Below are positions 25,222 through 39,828 of a stretch of 64,000 nucleotides of DNA, one piece after another (the stretch's first letter is position 1; each line of letters opens with the position of its first letter). Location: positions 61,946-125,945 of the forward strand of contig JAJFTY010000038.1 in assembly GCA_021372695.1 (NCBI GenBank), read 5' to 3'. A program made the translations under genes and the position numbers. The notes below the pieces were generated by a model. It did no database searches, was not told the DNA's origin, and worked only from the letters and a program-made list of their open reading frames with translations. The DNA comes from Deltaproteobacteria bacterium. Lineage in GTDB: Bacteria; Desulfobacterota; Syntrophia; Syntrophales; UBA5619.

Positions 25222-26091
25222 ATGTTGAAGCCGAAGCGCTACCCAGCCCTCCTCTGGCTCTGCATCCTCGTTTCCATTCTGCCCATGGGGTGCGCCCATG
25301 TCACGCAGACGCCTCCCTCAAAGGAACTGGGCTCGATCGCCCTCGTCCAGGGCCATTTCGCACCCGAAATGACGCTCGATCGGCCTGCCAAAGGATGGCT
25401 CGCCGGAGCGGGACGCGGTTCGGCCAACTGGGCGGGAAAAGTCATGGCCGCGCCCTGGACAGGCGGAGGCTGGGGAGGATGCAGCGGACAGGGTTGCGGC
25501 CTGGCCCTGGCGGTGATACTGGCGCTGACCACCGCCGCGGCTACGGTGGGAGGCGTCGCGGGTGCGGTCGTGGGCGCGGTGAAGGCGGAGCCGGCCGGGG
25601 AGGTCGCCTACGCCGAAAGCCTGATCAGGACCGCCGTAGCGGAGCTCAGGGTCCAGGACAGCTTGCGGGATCATGTGACCCGTGAGGCGCTGAAAGAGAG
25701 ACGCCGGAACTGGGCTTTTCTCGAAGGCGAGGGGCCCGCCTTGGCGGGCCAGAAGGTCTCCTACCGCCACCTTGCGGAGCGGGGTTTCGAAACCGTTCTC
25801 GAGATTTCGGTGCTCCGCTTCGGCCTCATCGGTCCCTGGGAGGTCAACCCGCCGCTTCGATTGGAGATGGACGCGCAGGTCAGGGTCGTTCGGACCGGCG
25901 AAGACAACGAAATATACTCGCGCACATTCAGATACGCCGGTGGAAGCAAAAAGCACTCCGAGTGGTGCGCGGACGACGCGCAGCCCTTGCAGAGTGAATT
26001 TGAAAGATGTTATGGCGGTCTCGCGGTCGATATCGTCTCCGGTCTGCTTTCCGGCCCTGTCCCGGAAGCCGCCGCGGGGTCGCCCGATTGA
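25222..26091 (+). CDS. Predicted lipoprotein with glycine-rich hydrophobic segment
   Basis: The 289-aa protein has a type II signal peptide with lipobox LPMGC, so Cys at about residue 23 would be lipidated. A glycine/alanine-rich hydrophobic stretch (GLALAVILALTTAAATVGG and following) at about residues 93-120 resembles a glycine-zipper membrane segment. The C-terminal half is a soluble domain with a final disulphide-capable pair (WCADD...FERCY). I recognise no family with certainty. The ATG at 25222 is chosen because it begins the signal peptide directly. It is 168 bp downstream of the NagB-like gene. Confidence 0.65.
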   Translation: MLKPKRYPALLWLCILVSILPMGCAHVTQTPPSKELGSIALVQGHFAPEMTLDRPAKGWLAGAGRGSANWAGKVMAAPWTGGGWGGCSGQGCGLALAVILALTTAAATVGGVAGAVVGAVKAEPAGEVAYAESLIRTAVAELRVQDSLRDHVTREALKERRRNWAFLEGEGPALAGQKVSYRHLAERGFETVLEISVLRFGLIGPWEVNPPLRLEMDAQVRVVRTGEDNEIYSRTFRYAGGSKKHSEWCADDAQPLQSEFERCYGGLAVDIVSGLLSGPVPEAAAGSPD

Positions 26092-26109
26092 AGCCGGCGC
26101 CGGCCGGGA

Positions 26110-26215
26110 CGAAGCAGCGGCCCATGCCGTAGCCATCCAGGATGACGGCAGGATCGTGGCCGTGGGGTTCAGCAACTTTCCCAAGAAATTTGCGGTCGGA
26201 CGATTCCTGCCGTGA
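26110..26215 (+). pseudogene. Remnant of a delta-60 repeat protein
   Basis: This intergenic stretch encodes HAVAIQDDGRIVAVGFSN followed by FAVGRFLP and a stop. It closely resembles the last unit of a delta-60 repeat (consensus around AIQPDGKIVVAG...FALARY) of large secreted proteins. No start codon or further repeats precede it in frame, because the lipoprotein gene occupies the upstream DNA in another frame. I read it as the 3' end of a deleted gene. Confidence 0.55.
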
Positions 26216-26299
26216 CGGTCTCAGACCCGATCGACTCCGCACCGGCATGCCGCAAGGCAGCAGAAAAAAAGATAGGGCAAATCCACCATCGCATCTCTC

Positions 26300-26328
26300 T
26301 TGACTGAGGCAAAGGGCTGTGCTAAGTT
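26300..26328 (+). promoter_or_regulatory. Predicted promoter of moaC
   Basis: TTGACT is followed after 17 bases by TAAGTT, about 45 bp before the moaC ATG. No operator-like symmetry was seen. Confidence 0.4.
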
Positions 26329-26372
26329 CGCCGCGGATTTTTACAGTCAACCCGATTCCGACACGGCAGGCC

Positions 26373-26861
26373 ATGAAAAAACTTTCCCATCTCAACGAAA
26401 AAGGCCAGGCGTGCATGGTCGATGTGACGGCCAAGGCGCCCACGCTCCGCCGGGCAATGGCCCGGGGCAGGGTCCGGATGCGTCCGGAGACCGCCGCTCT
26501 GATCCAGGAGGGGGGGATCCCGAAAGGGGATGTTTTCGCGACGGCGCGGATTGCCGGGATCATGGCGGCCAAGCAGACGGGCGGGCTCATTCCCCTCTGC
26601 CATCCGCTGGAATTGACGGGCATAGAGCTCCTCTTCACGTGCGATCCTGCGGCGGGCGAGGTCGAAATCGAGGCGCAGGTCCAAACAGTCGGCAGAACGG
26701 GTGTCGAGATGGAGGCCATGACGGCCGTCGGCGTCGCCGCTCTGACGATTTACGATATGTGCAAGGCGGTCGACCGGGAGATGGTCCTCACGGACATCCG
26801 GTTGATCCGCAAGGAGGGCGGCAAGAGCGGCGCCTTCGTCAGGCGGGAACCATCCGTTTGA
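26373..26861 (+). CDS. moaC: Cyclic pyranopterin monophosphate synthase MoaC
   Basis: The 162-aa protein performs the second half of the first step of molybdenum-cofactor synthesis, making cyclic pyranopterin monophosphate from the MoaA product. It carries the family signatures [33 protein letters not shown], the active-site [25 protein letters not shown] and the C-terminal KEGGKSG. Length is normal. MoaA is not nearby. The ATG at 26373 has only a weak ribosome-binding site (GCAGG), but the protein N-terminus fits. A membrane-protein gene follows after 30 bp and may be co-transcribed. Confidence 0.95.
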   Translation: MKKLSHLNEKGQACMVDVTAKAPTLRRAMARGRVRMRPETAALIQEGGIPKGDVFATARIAGIMAAKQTGGLIPLCHPLELTGIELLFTCDPAAGEVEIEAQVQTVGRTGVEMEAMTAVGVAALTIYDMCKAVDREMVLTDIRLIRKEGGKSGAFVRREPSV

Positions 26862-26891
26862 TGGACGGGTTCGTTCCCAGCGGGAGGTGAT

Positions 26892-27410
26892 ATGTCGCAG
26901 CGCGTCTACAGGATCAGAAGGGCGTTTCTCGTCCCCCTCGGCATCGATGCCCTTCTTCTGCTCTGCCTTCTGGCCATCTCGCTGCTGCCGAAGGGATCAA
27001 CGACGGAACGGCTCGTATTCGCGTTTTTTTTCTTTCCGTCCGCCTATCTCTTTCTTGAATGCATTTTCCGCCGGGTCACGGTGGACGACGCCGGGATTGC
27101 GCTCAGGAGGCTCTGGAAGGTAAAGCAGGTTTCCTGGGAGGGGGTCACCCATATCGGGGGGCTCAGTCTGCACAAGAAGGTTTATCTCCTGCTCACAACG
27201 GTCAGGGGTTTTTTTATCGTTTCGAACGCTTATGAGGGATTCTCGGAATTGACGGCGGAGATCGTTTCCCGCGTGGATCCTGCCAAGGTCGAGGAAGAGG
27301 CCCGGCAACTGGGAGGGCGCCCGCCGTCGGGGATCGCCCAGGTCGCGATGGCGTGGATCGCGGCCGTGTTCATGGCAGGCATCATCCTGATCAAGATGCT
27401 TTCAGTATGA
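26892..27410 (+). CDS. Membrane protein with PH-like (bPH) domain
   Basis: The 172-aa protein has two N-terminal hydrophobic segments (about residues 15-33 and 41-58), then a soluble block RRVTVDDAGIALRRLWKVKQVSWEGVTHI that resembles bacterial PH-type (bPH2/DUF304) domains, and a C-terminal membrane helix (VAMAWIAAVFMAGIILIKML). Function is unknown. GGGAGGTGAT before the ATG is a strong ribosome-binding site. It lies between moaC and a Fis-type HTH gene. Confidence 0.65.
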   Translation: MSQRVYRIRRAFLVPLGIDALLLLCLLAISLLPKGSTTERLVFAFFFFPSAYLFLECIFRRVTVDDAGIALRRLWKVKQVSWEGVTHIGGLSLHKKVYLLLTTVRGFFIVSNAYEGFSELTAEIVSRVDPAKVEEEARQLGGRPPSGIAQVAMAWIAAVFMAGIILIKMLSV

Positions 27411-27463
27411 CGGCCCGGTTTTTTGAACACCGCCTTCAAATCAAGAAAGGAATCGGCTGAGTC

Positions 27464-27772
27464 ATGGCGCTCAACAGGCAGCAGTCCGTTGTAGATATGG
27501 CGGCCCGGGAAAGAAGGTCGACACCGGCGGCCGTTGCGGAAGAGATCCTGGAAAAAAAGCTCGATGACATTGCCACCATCCTGTGCAAGACGGAGGCCGT
27601 CAAGAGCAGGGTCTACGAAGAGGTGATGGCGATGGTGGAGAGGAGTCTCGTCCGGATCGCCCTCCGGCGGTCGAATCAAGTGAAGAGCGCGGCAGCCGCC
27701 TACCTCGGGATCAACCGGAACACCTTTCAGAAAAAGATGGTCAGCCTCGGGATCGATCAGAGCCCGGAATGA
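27464..27772 (+). CDS. Fis-type helix-turn-helix protein
   Basis: The 102-aa protein ends in a Fis/NtrC-type DNA-binding domain: ALRRSNQVKSAAAAYLGINR followed by NTFQKKM, with the turn and recognition helix in LGINRNTFQKK. The N-terminal 45 residues are helical and charged (AEEILEKKLDDIATILCKTE). It lacks any sigma-54 AAA+ domain. It could be a nucleoid-associated Fis-like protein or a local regulator of the following hexosamine genes; neither is shown. AAGAAAGGA lies upstream of the ATG. Confidence 0.75.
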   Translation: MALNRQQSVVDMAARERRSTPAAVAEEILEKKLDDIATILCKTEAVKSRVYEEVMAMVERSLVRIALRRSNQVKSAAAAYLGINRNTFQKKMVSLGIDQSPE

Positions 27773-27863
27773 AGGTCGGCGGGGAAGATCGGAAGCTCAA
27801 CCCCTTTTCCTGCGGTCCGGCTGAGAGCAGGGAAACGGCGATGAGAGGAAAGGAAGAAGAAGC

Positions 27864-29132
27864 GTGTCCGAGATGAAACTTCCGGAATCCGTAGCGAAGC
27901 TTCTGGCCAGGGGGGTGAAGATACCGAACCCCTTTTCCGTCGATATCGGTGATGAGGTCGATCCCGAACGCATTTCGAAAAAAGGCGTCGTACTGTATGC
28001 GGGCACGAAGATCTACGGAGCGAAAACCCTGATCTCCTCGGGAACGAAGCTGGGCGGCGAGGCGCCCGTGACCGTTTCCGACTGCCGCCTCGGCCGGGGG
28101 GTGGATCTCAAGGGGGGATTCTTCAAGTCTTCGGTATTCCTGGATCAGGCGAATATGGGGTCGGGCGCCCAGGTCCGGGAGGGATGCATCCTCGAGGAGG
28201 AGGCGAACGGGAGCCATACCGTCGGTCTGAAACAGACCATCCTCTTCCCATTTGTCACCATGGGGAGCCTGATCAATTTCTGCGACGCCTTTCTCGCGGG
28301 AGGGACCAGCCGCAAGGACCACACCGAGGTCGGAAGCTCCTACATCCATTTCAACTATACCCCCAACCAGGACAAGGCCACGGCATCGCTCCTGGGCGAT
28401 GTTCCCCGCGGTGTGATGCTGAAGGAGCGACCGATCTTCCTCGGAGGGCAGGGGGGGCTGGTGGGGCCGGCCCGCATCGGTTTCGGGACGGTGATCGCGG
28501 CGGGAGAGGTCTGGCGGGGGGATTGCCCGGAGGGGGGAAAACTGCTCGGCGGGGGGGGACAGGCGCTCTCCGACAAGGCGTTTCACCCGGGCCTCTACGG
28601 CGACATCCGCCGCAGGGTCACCAACAACCTCCTCTATCTTGCGAATCTACTGGCGCTCAGACAGTGGTATCTCCACGTGCGCTGTTCGTTCCCGGGCGAT
28701 CCGGAGATGCCGGGGATGGGGGACGCGCTCTGGAGGGGGGCGCTGGAGACCCTGGAGGCGGCGATCGCGGAGCGGCTGGCGCGGTTCAAGGCTCTGGCGG
28801 ACAAGATGGGGAAGTCGCTTGAACTGTCGGAAAGGTTCCTTCCGGAAGCAAGCCGTGGGGACATCCTCCGGCAGCAGCGGGAGTTCCGGGAACGGTGGCC
28901 GGAGCTCGAGAGCGCTCTCACCGACCGCCGGGAGGCGGAGGCCGGCCGGGAGGAACGGGACGAATTCCTCGCCCGGCTCGTCCCCGTGCGGGCAGAGCAG
29001 GGTAATGACTATCTCCGTGTGATCCGTTCCCTGGACCGGGACCTCGCCGCTCTCGGGACGCTGTGGCTCCGTCGCGTCGTCGATAGCGCTGCGGAGGGGG
29101 CGTTTGCCGCCGTCCCCTCCTGCGCCCCATGA
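27864..29132 (+). CDS. Left-handed beta-helix protein, UDP-GlcNAc pyrophosphorylase-like
   Basis: The 422-aa protein has a left-handed beta-helix core (about residues 35-220) made of hexapeptide-type turns such as GAKTLISSGTKLGGEAPV and FLDQANMGSGAQVREG, with conserved loops GSLINFCDAFLAGGTSRKDH and ERPIFLGGQGGLVGPARIG. It is often annotated as UDP-N-acetylglucosamine pyrophosphorylase because the helix resembles the GlmU C-terminal half, but it lacks the GlmU nucleotidyltransferase domain. The C-terminal 180 residues are helical and charged. The start is GTG at 27864, or ATG at 27873, after AGGAAAGGAAG. The neighbouring GlmS-like and glmM genes suggest an amino-sugar role (inference). Confidence 0.7.
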   Translation: MSEMKLPESVAKLLARGVKIPNPFSVDIGDEVDPERISKKGVVLYAGTKIYGAKTLISSGTKLGGEAPVTVSDCRLGRGVDLKGGFFKSSVFLDQANMGSGAQVREGCILEEEANGSHTVGLKQTILFPFVTMGSLINFCDAFLAGGTSRKDHTEVGSSYIHFNYTPNQDKATASLLGDVPRGVMLKERPIFLGGQGGLVGPARIGFGTVIAAGEVWRGDCPEGGKLLGGGGQALSDKAFHPGLYGDIRRRVTNNLLYLANLLALRQWYLHVRCSFPGDPEMPGMGDALWRGALETLEAAIAERLARFKALADKMGKSLELSERFLPEASRGDILRQQREFRERWPELESALTDRREAEAGREERDEFLARLVPVRAEQGNDYLRVIRSLDRDLAALGTLWLRRVVDSAAEGAFAAVPSCAP

Positions 29133-29154
29133 TTTGAGTCTCACGCCCCTCCTT

Positions 29155-29194
29155 CCTTGCGCCTGGATCCCCGCCCGCAAGGCAGGGCTTTTTG
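29155..29194 (+). terminator. Predicted terminator hairpin
   Basis: A perfect 7-bp stem CCTTGCG / CGCAAGG with a 14-nt loop is followed by CAGGGCTTTTT, shortly after the stop of the beta-helix gene. This resembles a rho-independent terminator, though the loop is large. Confidence 0.5.
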
Positions 29195-29285
29195 TGGGTT
29201 GGGCTGTCGGGCATGGCGGAGCGCTGCGCCGAAATTCATTGCGGCACAGGGGCGGAGCCGAGGAGGCGTTGCGGTGCGGGGGAAA

Positions 29286-29345
29286 TGTCACAGATTTGTA
29301 CCGTTTTCGTGCTGAAAAGCATAAAAATGTCCCATATCTGCGCCG
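29286..29345 (+). promoter_or_regulatory. Tandem 18-bp direct repeats upstream of the GlmS-like gene
   Basis: Two copies of TGTCNCANATNTGNNCCG (29286-29303 and 29328-29345) lie 42 bp apart start to start, four helical turns. They sit about 80-135 bp before the GlmS-like start, as expected of an activator or repressor binding array. The remaining part of the gap 29133-29423 holds only the terminator-like hairpin. Confidence 0.45.
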
Positions 29346-29423
29346 TCCCCGACCGGATCTTTTTGATTTCTTCCCATAAATCAATGCCATGGAATTCACT
29401 GCTTATCGGGAACAATATTTGCT

Positions 29424-35652
<6,229 letters not shown>

Positions 35653-35673
35653 ACCGACAGCACAAAAAGCTTT

Positions 35674-38600
35674 TCAGTCAAATTCTATCCTGTAATAGAT
35701 ATCCCCGCCGCTCTCGCTTCCCGTCTGCGTTTCGATCTGCCATTGCCGGGAAAGATCGTAGCGGAGGCGGAACAGGTTGCCGCCGGTGAAGAGCGACCTC
35801 CCGTAGCTGAAATAGAGCTCGGGCGTCAGGTATTTGCCCACGGTCAGCACCGTCTGGGAGACGCTGCCCGATGTCGCGGCCGGAGCCACGCGGGCAGGGG
35901 CGGAGGGGATCTCCCTGTATCCCATGCGGGCGGCCTGCGTGCTGTCCGACTGGATCTCCAGGGTGCTGAGCCCCAGACGGTTCTTGATCTGCTCCTGCAG
36001 GGCGACGGACTGCCCCCTGGAAAGCAGGACGCTCGCGACCTGCGCCATCATGCCGGCCTGTTCCATGGTGGTGCTGCTGCTTCCGAGGGCACGGCCAAAT
36101 ACGATATAGGAAAGGATATCCACGTCCGGCATGGCCGGTTCCGAGTAGAGCTTGATCACCGGCGCCCGGATGATCCCCCCCGCCGTGACGCCCGCGCGCA
36201 CCTCGCCGGCGGTGCGAAGCGCCAGGATGTCCAGGGTCGGCTGGTTGATGGGGCCGCCCGCGTAGAAGAGCCTCCCGCGAACGATTTCCAGATCGACGCC
36301 GTAGGCCCTGTACCTCCCCTTGACCACCCGGATTTCGCCTCGGCTCGTGATCCGGTCGAGGTTCTGGAAGATCAGGTCGATCCCCCCGGACAGTTGAGCG
36401 TCGATTCCTTCCACCCGGGCCAGGACCCTCTCGCCGAGCGTCACAAGGACCTGGACATCCAAGGCCAGCGGAAAGCTCTTTCCGGTGGGTTTCGGTGCTC
36501 CCTCCACGATCACATCCCGGCTGGGCTGAACCACCGCCCGGGTCGGGGGGCCGGTGATGAGAAGCTCCGGCAGCCGCAACTCCCCCCGGACGGTGAGTTT
36601 TTCCGTCGTTCCCTCGAAGGTCAGGCGCGGCGATCCCTGGATCTGCAGTTCGGGGAAATAGACCAACTGAAACCGTTCTCCATTGATGTTCCCGCTGTAG
36701 CCGGCCACCTGCCATCCCCGGAGCCGGATCTGGGCGCTCCCCTCGACGTGGCCGGGGCCGGAGACGGCCCGGAAGGAGTAGATGCGGAGGAGTTCCTTTT
36801 CGATCCGCATCGCGAGCTCGAGATCGTGGACGTGGATCCCCGCCGTCGGCAAATAGGCTCCTGCCTTGGAAAGTTTCAGGTCTCCTCCGATGAGCGGTTC
36901 CGTCCAGCTCCCGTTGACCCGCAGTTCGCCGCGGACCTCCCCGCTGCTTTCGCGGATCAATCCCGGGAAGAGGGAGGTGAGGAACCCCGCCTCCCGGACC
37001 CGTATGGTGAGCGCGGCCAGCAGGGGCCCATTCCGGTCGACGGAGAGGGGGCGACGAGCCGGAATCGGCAGTTGGAAGCTGCCCCGGGCTTCCCCATGCT
37101 CCATCAGCGCCAGGGAAAGATCGCCGCGGAGGGCCTCCCCCTGCCACTCCCAGAGCACCGACGCGGAACGGAGGTTCAGGCGGACCTCCCCCTCCTGACC
37201 CGTCCGGGTGACCTTCCCCCCCATCCAGGAGAGGCTGCCCTTCAGGGAGAGCCTCTGTTCGGGCAGCAGGCTCCCGGCGGCACGGCCCGAGAGAAGTCCC
37301 TCCACGCGGATTTCGGGCGGGATCCAGGGGCGAAAGCGTGCCGGATCGATCCCCGACCACTCGAGGGTGACGTCGCCGGTCGCCGGCACCGCCGGGCGGG
37401 CCGGCGCAAGGGATGAGAAGAATCCCTTCACCGTTCCCCCGCCGGCCAGCGAACAGTCGGCGCGACCATTCCAGCCGCGTTCGCTCCCGTCGAGATGGAG
37501 CGACCCCTTCTCCACACCGATCCGTTGGCCCGCCATCGTGAGCGTGCCCGAGGCGGCGACCTGGCCCGAGAGGGCAAGCCGGCCTTCTGCGACCTCCGCG
37601 GCGGAGCCAGGCAGCGCCCCCTGCCAGCGCCCGGAAAAATCGGCCGACGCCAGAACCGCGTCGAGAGCGTCGCCTCGGTTGCTCCAGCGGACCCTGCCTT
37701 GAACCCAGGATGTTTGCCCTGAGACGTCCAACTGCTTCTGGGGTCGGATTTCCGCGGCGGCGCGGCCCGTGAGGCGTCCATCGAGCCGGAGGTCAGCCGA
37801 GAGCCAGGGGTTTACCCGGGCCAGATTCAGCCCGTCCCACGACGTCCGAAGGGAGCCACCCAGCGGTTCGAGCATCACTTCGCCGGAGATTTGCAGCCGC
37901 TCCGGTCGAACGCCCGCCAGGGCCAGGGGCGCAAGAGAGACTTTTCCGGCCGAAACGGTGAGAGCTGCGGGGGCCTCGAGTCTCCACGGTCCGACGCCGT
38001 CCCGGCCGTCGAGGCGGGTGATCTCCCCCCGCCAGGCGCCCCGGTCATAGCTCCCCCCGCAGGAGATCCGCGCCTCGGCGCCGGTCGTGATGAGCGACAC
38101 GCGCGCGGTGTGACGGAGGGCGGTCCCGGACGCGTCGATGGTTGCCGAATCGACGTGAAAATGGCCATAGGCTACCCCGCGCAGCCTTGCTGTGAGATTC
38201 AGGGGGTACCCCTCCGCTCGCCCAAGTTGGGCGTTGATCTCCGCCGCAGCAATCCGCAAGCCGTCCACGGCCCAGTTCACGCCCCGCCCCTGTGCGGCGC
38301 CGTCCCAGCGCCCGTCCCGCTGGCGCACCCACCCGTCGGCCTTAAGCTCTCCGGCCGTCTGGGGGAGGAGCCGGCCCAGGTCGCCCACCCGGGCGTTGAA
38401 CTCGAGCCGCCGGGTGAGGAGCCCCGCCGCCTGGATATCGAAACCCTTGCCCTGCAAGACCAGGCGCCGGATATCGAGGTCGCCGCCGGCGAATTCCGCC
38501 GCGAGTTCCCCGGTCAGGGGTCGGCCGTGGAGACGGCTTTCCAGAAGCCTTCCGTTCACCCGACCCCGGGGCGGAGCGTTTCCGCCGGGCCAGTCGACCT

Positions 38601-39828
38601 GCCCGGCCATATCGAAATTGACCATACCCGTCCAGTCCGGGGAGAGTCCTGCCGGGTCGAGATTCCGTCCGTGGAGTGTCCCTCCCATGGAGAGGCCCCG
38701 TTCCCAGCGGAGCTCCACGTTTCCCCGGACGGAACCGGCCAGGAGCGATCCGGTCAGGGGGGAGAGCTTTACCCCTGTGACGTCCCCCTGGTACGATCCG
38801 GAGAGGCGCGCCGTCCGCCACGCCTTCCCTTTGTTGGAGAGGGCGAATTCTCCGCGGTAGTGCTCTGGGGTTCCCGTGAACGTCAGCGTGCCGGAGAGGT
38901 CGGTCGGTGCACCCAGTTCCGGAGAAAGATCGATCCGGTCGGCCTTCAGGTCGAACGCCAGAAGCGGGGCCTGTGCGGAAAGAGTGACGCTCCCCGTGCC
39001 TGCAAGCGACCCGCGGCGGCCCGGTCCGGCCAGGCGAAGCCCGCGGAGGTTGAAGGCGTTCGGCGTCATTCCCGCCTCGCCGGAGAGTTCGAGAAAATTC
39101 GCCTTTCCCCTGGCGGCGGCCCAGGTGAATCGTCCGGCCAGCTGCTCACCCCCGCGGCCCGGAAGAAAACGGCCGCGCAGGGAAAACGCCTCCATCCGCG
39201 CCCAGGGCCGGGTCAGAGTCGCAGTCAGGTCGACCTGGAGATCGGGCCGGTCGAATCCGGCGGCGACCGTTCCCGAGAGGCGGCCCACGGGCGATGTGGC
39301 GGCAAGGCCGGAGAGGGAGAGGAGCCCTCTTTGCCAGGCCACGGAGGTGGAGAGGGAATCCAACCGGACGGGCTCTCCGTCGAGGCGGCGGTAGTCAGCG
39401 CTGCTCACGGAAAGGCGCTCGATCCGGCCGTCGAAAAAAGCCGCTGCCCGCGAAAGCTGGGGCCAGGTGAGATCGGTTGGGCTATCCGCGGGGGTGTCGT
39501 CCTGGATCCGCAGCCCGGTCAGGGCCAGCTCCCGGACGGAAATCCGGCGGGAGAGGAGCAGGAGCGGCTGCCAGGCGCAGTCGAGGCGGTCGATATCCAC
39601 CGTAAGCGGTGTAAGCGTGATGCGAACGCCGCCGAGTCGCAGCCCGTCGAGGAGCCTCCCCTCGACTTGGCGTGCGGAGATGGAGAGCGGGGTGCGGCGG
39701 GAGAGCTGGTCCATGATCCAGCGGGCGCCCGCAGCGGTTCCAAAGAGCCAGGCCGCGCCCCACACCGCCGCGCCGATGATCGCAGCCGCCAGAAGGGCGG
39801 CCCAAGTCTGTTTCGCCGCGCGCTTCAA
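35674..39828 (-). CDS. tamB: Translocation and assembly module protein TamB (DUF490)
   Basis: The 1384-aa protein has one N-terminal membrane anchor (TWAALLAAAIIGAAVWGAAW), a very long beta-rich middle with AsmA-like repeats, and the C-terminal TamB/DUF490 domain containing GEIRVVKGRYRAYGVDLEIVRG and VDILSYIVFGRAL. It ends in IEFD with the usual aromatic/acidic tail. TamB spans the periplasm and works with TamA in outer-membrane protein insertion, and AsmA-like proteins also carry phospholipids to the outer membrane. The start overlaps the tamA stop by 4 bp (ATGA), which supports functional pairing. Length is typical. Confidence 0.92.
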   Translation of the reverse strand: MKRAAKQTWAALLAAAIIGAAVWGAAWLFGTAAGARWIMDQLSRRTPLSISARQVEGRLLDGLRLGGVRITLTPLTVDIDRLDCAWQPLLLLSRRISVRELALTGLRIQDDTPADSPTDLTWPQLSRAAAFFDGRIERLSVSSADYRRLDGEPVRLDSLSTSVAWQRGLLSLSGLAATSPVGRLSGTVAAGFDRPDLQVDLTATLTRPWARMEAFSLRGRFLPGRGGEQLAGRFTWAAARGKANFLELSGEAGMTPNAFNLRGLRLAGPGRRGSLAGTGSVTLSAQAPLLAFDLKADRIDLSPELGAPTDLSGTLTFTGTPEHYRGEFALSNKGKAWRTARLSGSYQGDVTGVKLSPLTGSLLAGSVRGNVELRWERGLSMGGTLHGRNLDPAGLSPDWTGMVNFDMAGQVDWPGGNAPPRGRVNGRLLESRLHGRPLTGELAAEFAGGDLDIRRLVLQGKGFDIQAAGLLTRRLEFNARVGDLGRLLPQTAGELKADGWVRQRDGRWDGAAQGRGVNWAVDGLRIAAAEINAQLGRAEGYPLNLTARLRGVAYGHFHVDSATIDASGTALRHTARVSLITTGAEARISCGGSYDRGAWRGEITRLDGRDGVGPWRLEAPAALTVSAGKVSLAPLALAGVRPERLQISGEVMLEPLGGSLRTSWDGLNLARVNPWLSADLRLDGRLTGRAAAEIRPQKQLDVSGQTSWVQGRVRWSNRGDALDAVLASADFSGRWQGALPGSAAEVAEGRLALSGQVAASGTLTMAGQRIGVEKGSLHLDGSERGWNGRADCSLAGGGTVKGFFSSLAPARPAVPATGDVTLEWSGIDPARFRPWIPPEIRVEGLLSGRAAGSLLPEQRLSLKGSLSWMGGKVTRTGQEGEVRLNLRSASVLWEWQGEALRGDLSLALMEHGEARGSFQLPIPARRPLSVDRNGPLLAALTIRVREAGFLTSLFPGLIRESSGEVRGELRVNGSWTEPLIGGDLKLSKAGAYLPTAGIHVHDLELAMRIEKELLRIYSFRAVSGPGHVEGSAQIRLRGWQVAGYSGNINGERFQLVYFPELQIQGSPRLTFEGTTEKLTVRGELRLPELLITGPPTRAVVQPSRDVIVEGAPKPTGKSFPLALDVQVLVTLGERVLARVEGIDAQLSGGIDLIFQNLDRITSRGEIRVVKGRYRAYGVDLEIVRGRLFYAGGPINQPTLDILALRTAGEVRAGVTAGGIIRAPVIKLYSEPAMPDVDILSYIVFGRALGSSSTTMEQAGMMAQVASVLLSRGQSVALQEQIKNRLGLSTLEIQSDSTQAARMGYREIPSAPARVAPAATSGSVSQTVLTVGKYLTPELYFSYGRSLFTGGNLFRLRYDLSRQWQIETQTGSESGGDIYYRIEFD

